Source: Promethearchaeota archaeon (GTDB lineage Archaea > Asgardarchaeota > Lokiarchaeia > Sigyniarchaeales > SOKP01). From it: DNA of 36,447 nucleotides. The stretch's first letter is position 1; every line of letters begins with the position of its first letter. A program made the translations under genes and the position numbers. Positions 16,547 through 23,583 of this stretch are shown one piece after another. The notes under the pieces are model-generated. The model saw only the letters and a program-made list of their open reading frames with translations, was not told where the DNA came from and did no database searches. The stretch is from positions 1 through 36,447 of the forward strand of contig JAHPYZ010000048.1 in assembly GCA_019058425.1 (NCBI GenBank), given 5' to 3'.

Positions 16547-16606
16547 GAATGAATTGAACGTGAAAAAAACGAGACGTTCAAAGACAACCCTGTGTGGGTA
16601 TTGGGA
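16537..16606 (+). promoter_or_regulatory. SECIS element 2 (eukaryote-like, three-way junction)
   Basis: Same layout as element 1. Helix I pairs 16537-16542 (coding) with 16601-16606, 6 bp. The stop TGA 16544-16546 is in the junction. The quartet is AUGA 16549-16552 against AGAC 16582-16585, giving sheared G16551-A16584 and A16552-G16583. Helix II pairs 16554-16561 with 16574-16581, 8 perfect bp. The apical loop 16562-16573 contains seven consecutive A. Helix III pairs 16587-16590 with 16596-16599 around loop UGUGU. Three helix II pairs differ from element 1 by double compensatory changes. Confidence 0.82.
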
Positions 16607-16611
16607 CTAAG

Positions 16612-16621
16612 TTTTCTTTTT
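16612..16621 (+). terminator. Probable T-rich terminator of selenoprotein 2
   Basis: TTTTCTTTTT starts five bases after the SECIS stem, the same arrangement as behind selenoprotein 1. It may also serve as a boundary with the convergent zinc-ribbon gene. Confidence 0.4.
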
Positions 16622-16635
16622 AATTATTGATATCG

Positions 16636-16827
16636 CTATGTGTTAAATCTTACATACTTTACAAACTGTTTAGTCAACCTATTATAACGAAATCCAGATT
16701 CAAAACAATTTCCGCATTGAGAGCATTGATATTGAGTTAATTTTCCACCATCTGAGCGTAATATGTCATTATTTAACATTGCACTTCCACATTTGGTACA
16801 AAATATATTTGATACCATATATTGCAT
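16636..16827 (-). CDS. Small zinc-ribbon protein
   Basis: A 63-residue protein with two CxxC pairs (C10/C13 and C35/C38) separated by 21 residues, the layout of a single zinc ribbon. The tail NRLTKQFVKYVRF is basic. It could bind nucleic acid or protein; no specific function can be assigned. The start may be ATG 16827 or the ATG three codons later. It converges on the second selenoprotein gene, 89 bases beyond that gene's stop. Confidence 0.6.
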   Translation of the reverse strand: MQYMVSNIFCTKCGSAMLNNDILRSDGGKLTQYQCSQCGNCFESGFRYNRLTKQFVKYVRFNT

Positions 16828-16891
16828 AGAATTTGGAACAAATTTAAAAAAAGAAAGTAAGCAGATTTAGTAATAATTTGAAAAAAGTAGA

Positions 16892-17449
16892 TTATTTATT
16901 CTCGTGTTTTTTGAATTTATGAATAATTATCATGAGTAAGGCTACCACAAAATATGCTATTGCTGCAAATAAAACACTGAACTTAATTAATGCAAACAAA
17001 GATGCTAAAATGGGATTAAATGGAGAGAGAGATATAGGATTAGCAAGCATTATAAGTAAATTAATGTTCTCAATTACATCAAAAATCCCCGTCAGAAAAG
17101 GTGTTATAGTAAAATATAATCCAATTTTATGGATTGAGCCTTCTGATCTCCTAAGTACAAGTAATATCAACCCAAGAGCTAAAGAGACATATCCAACAAT
17201 ATACAAAAAATCCCAATATATTGCAGAAGTTTGTCTAGTTATACCATCGACACCCCATACTGAAAAGATGGTTTCCACTCTTTCAGGAGTCCAGGCAAAT
17301 TCATAATCTAGAATTCCATAAGTTGGAACTGCCACCTCAATAGGTATGAAAATTAGTACATATGTTAATAAAACTATTGCTAAACCAAATATTGTTATTA
17401 AAATAACAAGTTTATCTTTGGGTGATTCTTTAAATTTATCTAGGAACAT
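16892..17449 (-). CDS. Hypothetical membrane protein with four transmembrane segments
   Basis: A 185-residue protein with hydrophobic segments near residues 17-35, 80-100, 107-127 and 145-178. A polar loop with YEFAWTPERVETIFSVWG follows the first. IFDVIENINLL sits at the third membrane segment, so acidic residues lie in or near the membrane. I do not recognise the family. It is upstream of, and on the same strand as, the small zinc-ribbon gene, with a gap of about 65 bases. Confidence 0.6.
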   Translation of the reverse strand: MFLDKFKESPKDKLVILITIFGLAIVLLTYVLIFIPIEVAVPTYGILDYEFAWTPERVETIFSVWGVDGITRQTSAIYWDFLYIVGYVSLALGLILLVLRRSEGSIHKIGLYFTITPFLTGIFDVIENINLLIMLANPISLSPFNPILASLFALIKFSVLFAAIAYFVVALLMIIIHKFKKHENK

Positions 17450-17595
17450 TTTTGATCTACTCCGTAATTAAAAAGATATAATATGTATCTAATCTGTTAA
17501 AATAATATTTAAAGCTAACAGTAATTCTTATAGGTAAAGTTTAAAAAAAAAATAAAAAGATTGCTGGAAATATTAAAATCGAAAAAACTACTGAT

Positions 17596-17802
17596 TTATA
17601 CTAAACCAATAGCGATTTTCATATCTGCAGCAGTGACTTTCTTTCTGCCGGAGTGTTTGGCAATATCAAGCGCGCAGCCAGTTAAACCTTTAGCATATTC
17701 TTCTAAATAATCCATTAATTTATCAACTGCGGCACGACTTACGATTTCAGCTCCAGCTTTCTTCATTAGAGCCCGTAATGGACTCCATGCAAATGCGGCC
17801 AT
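17596..17802 (-). CDS. Archaeal histone
   Basis: A 68-residue, single histone-fold protein. Visible features: N-terminal SPLRALMKKAGAEIVSRAAV (alpha-1 and loop 1), the long central helix DKLMDYLEEYAKGLTGCALDIAKHSG, then GRKKVTAADMKIAIG (loop 2 and alpha-3). No lysine-rich tail is present. It should dimerise and wrap DNA. The start has a clear GGAGG ribosome binding site about 9 bases upstream. Residue 43 is a Cys in the central helix, unusual for archaeal histones. The long upstream region (17803-18309) contains several palindromes. Confidence 0.95.
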   Translation of the reverse strand: MAAFAWSPLRALMKKAGAEIVSRAAVDKLMDYLEEYAKGLTGCALDIAKHSGRKKVTAADMKIAIGLV

Positions 17803-18309
17803 TTTTTATTCCTCCACTAATTTATATTATTTTTTATTCTTTTTTTTAAAGTGTAGTTAAATTTTAATTAGTATTTCTTATATTTAAATGTGTTGTTTGA
17901 TCATCATTAATCCGATAAATCTGATCAATCAAATATGGTCGACAAAAAAAATTGTTAAAAAAACTTCATAAATTTTTTACTAGTGAATTCACTATATGGG
18001 ATTTGATCAATTTATGAATTCAAATGATGCAATTGTCTAGAAGTATTATAAAACTTTGTTATATTTGAGTGAAAATTATCAACCAATTAGTTGTATATAA
18101 TATGGAAGATAAAAGATTGGACTATAAATAGTTAATAATATTTACATAGCAATACTTTTGAGAGTAATTTTTAATTTTTAAAAATTATTTTTTCTTAAAT
18201 ATAATATTTTCTCACATTAATTTAAAGTTAAAGCAATTTCCTTATTAATACTGCTATATATTAATTTAATTAGATCACGATAATTTATGCGAAACCGAAG
18301 CCGAGGAAA
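17803..18309. promoter_or_regulatory. Long divergent intergenic region between histone and phosphoesterase genes
   Basis: 507 bases without a convincing gene. It must hold the promoters for both divergent genes, but TATA boxes cannot be separated from the very AT-rich background. The middle (17896-18022) contains three TGATCA palindromes (17898, 17922 and 18004), two TGAATTCA palindromes and a 14-base perfect palindrome. I saw no tRNA, snoRNA-like box or terminator. Confidence 0.5.
17981..17994. repeat. Perfect 14-base palindrome (TAGTGAATTCACTA)
   Basis: TAGTGAATTCACTA equals its own reverse complement. Its core TGAATTCA recurs at 18015-18022. It lies ~180 bases upstream of the histone start and ~316 before the phosphoesterase start. 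It could be a dimeric repressor site; no binding protein is known from the sequence. Confidence 0.5.
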
Positions 18310-19377
18310 ATGAGTGAAAATAAACCAATAATTTTAATAACTTCAGATGTCCATTTAGGTTCTTTAGATTGTGAAATTGATTTATTTACTCAATTTTTAA
18401 AAGAAATAATTGATGGAAAATTTGGGACAGAATTACAAGCTCTTATTATATTAGGTGATTTTATTGATTTATGTATGGACGTTCCAAAAACTCTTTTAAA
18501 AAGAGAAAAAATCCAGGAAATTTTTACACTTTTACTTAATATTAAGAAGTTGACTAATCTGATTTTTGTAATTGGGAATCATGAAATTCCTGTTATTGGA
18601 AATTATGATGAAAAGTTTAAACGTCGAAAAAATAAGTTTTTAAAAAAATTTGGAAACAGCAATTTCAGTGAATTATTTGATAATGAACTTTACTGTCAAT
18701 ATCTATTAATAAAAAAGTGGAATAATGAGGATGTTCTTTTATTATACGATTCTCGAGATCAAATTGAAACAAATCCAGATAAAAAAATTGAAATTAAAGC
18801 TCTTGATTTAGATAGTGATTATTGCTGTTTTATGACGCATGGTTATCAATTTGATGGTGATATGTATCGATTTTTTGTTGGACAGATATGGAAATCATTA
18901 ATTTCTAATAATAATTTCGCGTTAAAAGAAACCTACGATTACTTTTGGAATAAGGTTGTTAAGGAAGGAAGAAAAATAAAGCCAATTACATTTAAACAGA
19001 TGAAACTAGAGTTAGCTATATTAAAAAATAAGACAATAAAGGAGATAGAATCTTCTTTTCAAGGGTTAAGTTACGTAGAATTTAATATAATTAAACTTAA
19101 TATGCGTATTATGAAGAGATGGGAGCGGGCAAGTAATCCTAATTCATATTTTGATAAAATTAAAGAATTTTTAGAAGAAAAGGATTATGATTTCTCAAAA
19201 GTAAACCGTGTAATATATGGCCATACCCATCACAGTGGAATCTCTTATGGAATTATAAACAATTTAAAGGTTGAAATAATAAATGATGGATCTTGGCAAC
19301 ATGTGCAACCGTCTTATGTAGAAATTAGCACTAAGGGAAGCATGAATCTAAAGGGATTTCCTAATAATACCACATAG
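18310..19377 (+). CDS. Calcineurin-like metallophosphoesterase
   Basis: A 355-residue protein with all five metallophosphoesterase blocks: SDVHLG (D13, H15), LGDFIDL (D50), IGNHE (N90, H91), MTHGYQ (near 180) and YGHTHHSG (near 309). The two-metal active site is complete. A ~90-residue helical insertion lies between the fourth and fifth blocks. The arrangement recalls UDP-2,3-diacylglucosamine hydrolase-type or archaeal phosphodiesterase-like members, but the substrate is not evident. An SD-like GAGG precedes the ATG. Confidence 0.85.
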   Translation: MSENKPIILITSDVHLGSLDCEIDLFTQFLKEIIDGKFGTELQALIILGDFIDLCMDVPKTLLKREKIQEIFTLLLNIKKLTNLIFVIGNHEIPVIGNYDEKFKRRKNKFLKKFGNSNFSELFDNELYCQYLLIKKWNNEDVLLLYDSRDQIETNPDKKIEIKALDLDSDYCCFMTHGYQFDGDMYRFFVGQIWKSLISNNNFALKETYDYFWNKVVKEGRKIKPITFKQMKLELAILKNKTIKEIESSFQGLSYVEFNIIKLNMRIMKRWERASNPNSYFDKIKEFLEEKDYDFSKVNRVIYGHTHHSGISYGIINNLKVEIINDGSWQHVQPSYVEISTKGSMNLKGFPNNTT

Positions 19378-19517
19378 TCTGCTTAGTAATAAATCATTTT
19401 TGTTCAAAACTAATTTAACACTGATTTATATTTATATCTTCAAAACTTATAAATCCAAGTTTTTACTTTTAATTATTAGATCTAGATTTTTAGAATAAAA
19501 AATATATCCTTATCCTA

Positions 19518-20126
19518 ATGAAAAGCCAAATAAAACCCCTCTCTGAGATGAGTGAAAGCGAAAAACCAATATATATTTTCAAGATTTGCATTCTAGGTGA
19601 AGAAAGAGTTGGTAAAACATGTATCGCTAGGAGATTATGTTTTAACATGTTCGACCTGAATACAAAAGAAACATTAGGGATTGAATTCTATACAAAAGAT
19701 ATTCCTGTCATAGTTAATGATGATGAATCATTCGTTCGATTAAGTATATGGGATTTTGGAGGACGTGAACAATTCAAAAAACTATTTCCGTATTATATTA
19801 ATGGTGCTAATGGAATATTTATGGTTTTTGATTTAGTTAATATTCAGACTTTATTGAGATTGGATTGGTGGTATGAAAAACTTGGAGAATATAATCAAGG
19901 TCTGACACCTCGGATGTGTATAGGAACAAAAAGCGATCTTGTTAAAACTGCTGATGAAAAAACGAAAGTAGAGGAATTAGCAATTAAACGATTCATGGAA
20001 AGACATAAAGAAAATGATTTCTACCAAACTTCTTCAAAGGAAAATTATAATATTGAACTAATTTTCAAAGAACTTGTTCTTAAGATATTAAAGAAAAACA
20101 AATTAGATTATAATCGATTGCTATAA
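19518..20126 (+). CDS. Rab/Ras-like small GTPase, divergent
   Basis: A 202-residue small GTPase with a ~20-residue N-terminal extension. G1 is GEERVGKT (27-34), G3 is WDFGGREQF (78-86), G4 is GTKSD (136-140) and G5 is TSSKEN (171-176). Relative to Ras, the catalytic Gln position carries Arg and the G4 Asn is Thr, so intrinsic hydrolysis and nucleotide affinity may be altered. There is no C-terminal Cys for prenylation. It is a separate lineage from the GTPase at 14610 but shares the DFGG signature. It may pair with Roadblock proteins, which is an inference from the Asgard context. Confidence 0.88.
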   Translation: MKSQIKPLSEMSESEKPIYIFKICILGEERVGKTCIARRLCFNMFDLNTKETLGIEFYTKDIPVIVNDDESFVRLSIWDFGGREQFKKLFPYYINGANGIFMVFDLVNIQTLLRLDWWYEKLGEYNQGLTPRMCIGTKSDLVKTADEKTKVEELAIKRFMERHKENDFYQTSSKENYNIELIFKELVLKILKKNKLDYNRLL

Positions 20127-20169
20127 TAATTTTTATTATAAAATTATAGTAATTCAATTAACCACGGAT

Positions 20170-21147
20170 TTAAAATAGGATAATTATAACTCCTGAAATA
20201 GTTAAAATTACTCCTAAAAAGCCCCATTTTGTAATTCTTTCTTTGTTTATAAAATAGGTTAGAGGAAGTGCAAATAAAGGGCTAGCACTGGCGATTAACG
20301 CTACAACATTGGCTCCCGCTATATGTACAGATTCAGTATACAGATAAGCACCTAGTGAAGTCCCTATTATTGAAGCAATTAATAATATAATCCATGAACG
20401 GAGGGATTTCTTATGTTTAAGCGAATTATCATTATCATTTTTGAAATAATTTTCTCTCAATACCATTGAACCCAGAATCAGTAAAGCAAAAGGAAATCTT
20501 ATAGCATTTCCTATAATAGAACTTAGAACTTCTATTTGAATGATTTGATCTATTTGAACTGTTGCGAATTGAATTAACACGGCACCAATAGCCCATCCAA
20601 TTGCAGCAGTAAAACAAAAACCTATTGGCTTTATAAAATCGCTTTTGAATATTTCTTGAATTCTAGCCTTTATAGAACCTTGAATCTCTGTCTTCTTTTC
20701 TTTTATTATATTGTCTTTTTTTATTTTTGATTTACTTATAGTAATTACTCCAGCTCCAATGAGAAATAGTGAAAATACCAAATTGAGTTTAAATGGCTCT
20801 CGAAAAAAGATTAGAGATAAAATAAAGGTAAAAAGGGGAAATGTCATAGAAATTGCTAGAGTAATAGTAGTTCCAAGCTCTTTTTGAGCAATAAAATAGG
20901 CAGTATCTCCAATTACTTGCCCAAATACAAAACTCAAAATTAATAATAACCATAATTCCCATGGTATTATAAATAAGAGGTTTATTCTATTCAAAAGTAG
21001 AACAATTAAAATGAATGATAAAGTACCTATCCCTGTTCTAAAGAAATTGATAAAAGTTGGAGTTACTTCGTGCTCAGTTTTGCGATACATTACATTAGAG
21101 CCTACAAAAGTTAGCACAGCAAAAATTGCTATGAGTTCTCCTATCAT
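20170..21147 (-). CDS. EamA/DMT-family transporter
   Basis: A 325-residue protein with ten hydrophobic segments in two repeats of five, each beginning like an EamA domain (N-terminal GELIAIFAVLTFVGSNVMYRK; second half GFCFTAAIGWAIGAVLIQFA). Characteristic segments are ...FGQVIGDTAYFIAQKELG... and SIIGTSLGAYLYTESVHIAGANVVALIASASPLFALPL. It likely exports or imports a small metabolite across the cytoplasmic membrane, substrate unknown. It is convergent with the small GTPase at 19518. Confidence 0.85.
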   Translation of the reverse strand: MIGELIAIFAVLTFVGSNVMYRKTEHEVTPTFINFFRTGIGTLSFILIVLLLNRINLLFIIPWELWLLLILSFVFGQVIGDTAYFIAQKELGTTITLAISMTFPLFTFILSLIFFREPFKLNLVFSLFLIGAGVITISKSKIKKDNIIKEKKTEIQGSIKARIQEIFKSDFIKPIGFCFTAAIGWAIGAVLIQFATVQIDQIIQIEVLSSIIGNAIRFPFALLILGSMVLRENYFKNDNDNSLKHKKSLRSWIILLIASIIGTSLGAYLYTESVHIAGANVVALIASASPLFALPLTYFINKERITKWGFLGVILTISGVIIILF

Positions 21148-21213
21148 TGAACAAATAAATTAATAGACACATAAATTGTTTTGTATTATAAAATCTTTAA
21201 TTTTGAAAATAAA

Positions 21214-22686
21214 TTATGATAAAAACTTGTAATCTTCCTCATTTTTTTTATCTAATTTCTTGCCAAATTCATACAATTTTAAAAAGGCTTTAGCAGCAGT
21301 TTCAATTGTAGGATAAACAATAAAATTGTCTTTCCTTAACATCTCATTATAAGCTGTTTGAGATTCGCTTGGATATTGGTGTAAAATTATTATAAAAATC
21401 TTTCCCTTCAATTCGACATAATCTCTTAATTCAACTATGTTACTATAATAATTTTTAAAGCGTTCATTCTGCCTATTTCTCCAAGCATCAGTTTCTACTA
21501 TTACCAAATCTATGTTTTCATCAAATGCAGCTTTAGTTAAATTCAAAAACTCTTTTCGATGAGTTATCCAAGGTAGATCAAAAGGATTTGATAAACTTCC
21601 AATTTTTACAGGGAATATTTCTCTTAGTCTTTTTAAATTTTCTCCTTCAAAATAAGGTAATTCAATTCCTAACTCTGTTAATGTGTCTGTAGCTAAAATT
21701 CCAAATCCTCCAGACCATTGTATTACTAACGCACGCTTATTTTTTGGATAATAAATACTAGCCTTATTTTTAAATCGCGTAATATAATGAGAAAAAAGAT
21801 AAGTATAATCTATCAATTCATCTAAAGAAGATGGGACCTCAATTAAGGGGGATTGCTTGAATATTGAGTTCCAAATATTGTTTCTAGTAGCTAATGCTCC
21901 CGTATGTGTTAAAACAGCTGATTGTCCTCTAGTAGTTTTTCCACCTCTCATAAATAATACTGGTTTTTCCATTTGTTTCATTACATTGAATAAAATTTTA
22001 CCCTCATTTTTATGGAGGGGTGATATCCCTTCGAAATATACACAAATTATATCCGTTTCATTATCTTGATTGAGATAATTTAGAATTTCCGAAATTTGAA
22101 TATCTATGCAATTGCCAATACTTACTCCAACAGAAAATCTAAGATTATATCTTCTTGAACCAAACTTTATCATTTTCGAATGTAAATCGCCTGATTGAAA
22201 AACAAGACCTATATTTCCTCGTTCAACTGGAAATGATGAATAATATGCTGTTTTTCCACGTGGACAATATAAACCCATACAATTAGGTCCTATTGCTCTT
22301 GTGTGCTTATGATTATCTAAAATATTTTTTAAATTTCGCTCAATTTGAACCCCTAAATCGTCAAATTCTCCCGTTCCAGCAGTAAAAATATGAATAAATC
22401 TTACCTGTTTTTTTGATAAAATGTATTCTAAAGATTCTAAAAGTAATTTTCTTCTTATTGATAAAATTAAAAGATCAATTGTATCTTCTGGAAATTCCTC
22501 AATAGTATCATGACATTTTATACCTAGAATTTCATTATCTTTTTTTGAAATTAAAAACAATTTATCTAAATCAAAACCTTGTCTTATAAATCCCTCTACA
22601 AAAAAAGAAATTCTTTGAGTTACTTCATAAATTACAACATTTTTTGGATTAAACAATCGCTCTAATGAGTCTCTATTATCTTTCAT
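21214..22686 (-). CDS. NDP-forming acyl-CoA synthetase-like protein (alpha-type domains)
   Basis: A 490-residue protein with the order CoA-binding Rossmann domain (NPKNVVIYE, then IHIFTAGTGEF and AIGPNCMGLYCP), succinyl-CoA ligase-like flavodoxin domain (NIGLVFQSGDLHSK) and a second ligase domain. The phosphohistidine motif is LTHTGAL with H261, as in ADP-forming acetyl-CoA synthetase alpha subunits. The C-terminal half has QWSGGFGILATD and a NPFDLPW segment. No ATP-grasp (beta) part is present, so a partner subunit would be needed for catalysis. It overlaps the membrane-protein gene upstream by 11 bases, implying coupled expression. Confidence 0.8.
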   Translation of the reverse strand: MKDNRDSLERLFNPKNVVIYEVTQRISFFVEGFIRQGFDLDKLFLISKKDNEILGIKCHDTIEEFPEDTIDLLILSIRRKLLLESLEYILSKKQVRFIHIFTAGTGEFDDLGVQIERNLKNILDNHKHTRAIGPNCMGLYCPRGKTAYYSSFPVERGNIGLVFQSGDLHSKMIKFGSRRYNLRFSVGVSIGNCIDIQISEILNYLNQDNETDIICVYFEGISPLHKNEGKILFNVMKQMEKPVLFMRGGKTTRGQSAVLTHTGALATRNNIWNSIFKQSPLIEVPSSLDELIDYTYLFSHYITRFKNKASIYYPKNKRALVIQWSGGFGILATDTLTELGIELPYFEGENLKRLREIFPVKIGSLSNPFDLPWITHRKEFLNLTKAAFDENIDLVIVETDAWRNRQNERFKNYYSNIVELRDYVELKGKIFIIILHQYPSESQTAYNEMLRKDNFIVYPTIETAAKAFLKLYEFGKKLDKKNEEDYKFLS

Positions 22687-23284
22687 TTACATTCTTTTTC
22701 TCAATCTTTATAGATAAATCTGTGTTACATTTATAACAAAATCTAGGGATAGAATCAAATTTTGTTCCACACTTTGGACACGTTGAGTGTGTTAAACTAG
22801 CTATAGTGGATAGATCTTCGATTTTAGTCTTTAATTTATCTTTAGTAATTTTTTTTAAAACTAAAGAGATTCCAATTGAAAAACTAACAATAACAATTCC
22901 AAGTAAAATTGTATGTAAAAAATGAAATTGAAAATTCGAATTAAAATAATCTGGTGAATGTCTTCCTAAAAATACATATAAAAAGAAATTTGGAAAGAAA
23001 AATGTCATTAAATTCATAGAATAAGCTTTTTTGAAATTAATATATATGAATATAGGTATTAATGATATCAATATCCAACTTATATAGATAAAACATAAAT
23101 CTGTTAAGTTATTGAATAAAACATAGTTCGCTAAAAATTGAATAATCATTTCCTCTTCTTTCAATATATCATCATCAAAATCAACATGAAAATCATAACC
23201 TAAACCATAGATAAAAAGGCTTAGAAGTAATATTTGAATAAGAAATATGATTATTCTACTTCGAAAAAAGTCAATTAACTTCAT
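22676..23284 (-). CDS. Membrane protein with C-terminal zinc ribbon
   Basis: A 202-residue protein with four hydrophobic segments (near residues 10-27, 66-83, 92-106 and 122-144), followed by a cytoplasmic linker and a zinc ribbon at C169/C172 and C183/C186 (CPKCG...CYKCN). The family is unknown. It is first in a two-gene unit with the acyl-CoA-synthetase-like gene. Zinc ribbons joined to membrane segments recur in this window (also at 2798 and 33317). Confidence 0.65.
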   Translation of the reverse strand: MKLIDFFRSRIIIFLIQILLLSLFIYGLGYDFHVDFDDDILKEEEMIIQFLANYVLFNNLTDLCFIYISWILISLIPIFIYINFKKAYSMNLMTFFFPNFFLYVFLGRHSPDYFNSNFQFHFLHTILLGIVIVSFSIGISLVLKKITKDKLKTKIEDLSTIASLTHSTCPKCGTKFDSIPRFCYKCNTDLSIKIEKKNVNER

Positions 23285-23505
23285 TTATGGTTAGTTAAAT
23301 ATAGCATTAAATTAAACTCTTCTAAAAACAAGATAAAGATGAATTAGTTCTGTAAAAAAATACGAGAAAAGAGTAAATTTATCTATTTGAAATTTAGAAT
23401 TGCCCAAAACAGAAAAATTTTTAATATTTGTTATCTTTATTTACTTACAGTGGAAGACTCGTATTCTCATTTTTTAAGATTAGCATTATATTACTGTTAT
23501 AGAGG

Positions 23506-23583
23506 ATGTTTTCTCCCATGAGTTTCACTTCTTCTTCAAGTTTTATGAATAATGTTATATTTTTGGAGGTATTTTTTGTATGA
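23506..23583 (+). CDS. Possible 25-codon leader ORF upstream of rpoA1
   Basis: An ATG at 23506, immediately preceded by GAGG, opens 25 codons (MFSPMSFTSSSSF...) that end in a TGA overlapping the rpoA1 ATG (ATGA). The rpoA1 ribosome binding site GGAGGT lies inside it. It could be a translationally coupled leader peptide or chance. GAGG is closer to the ATG than is usual, which weakens the case. Confidence 0.25.
   Translation: MFSPMSFTSSSSFMNNVIFLEVFFV

Noticed and set aside
16932-17306. Plus-strand 124-codon open frame
   Set aside because: Shadow of the four-helix membrane protein on the minus strand, with no hydrophobic or domain pattern of its own.
17803-18309. Possible structured RNA or tRNA in the long gap
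   Set aside because: No cloverleaf, no GC-rich stems and no box motifs; only short palindromes are visible.
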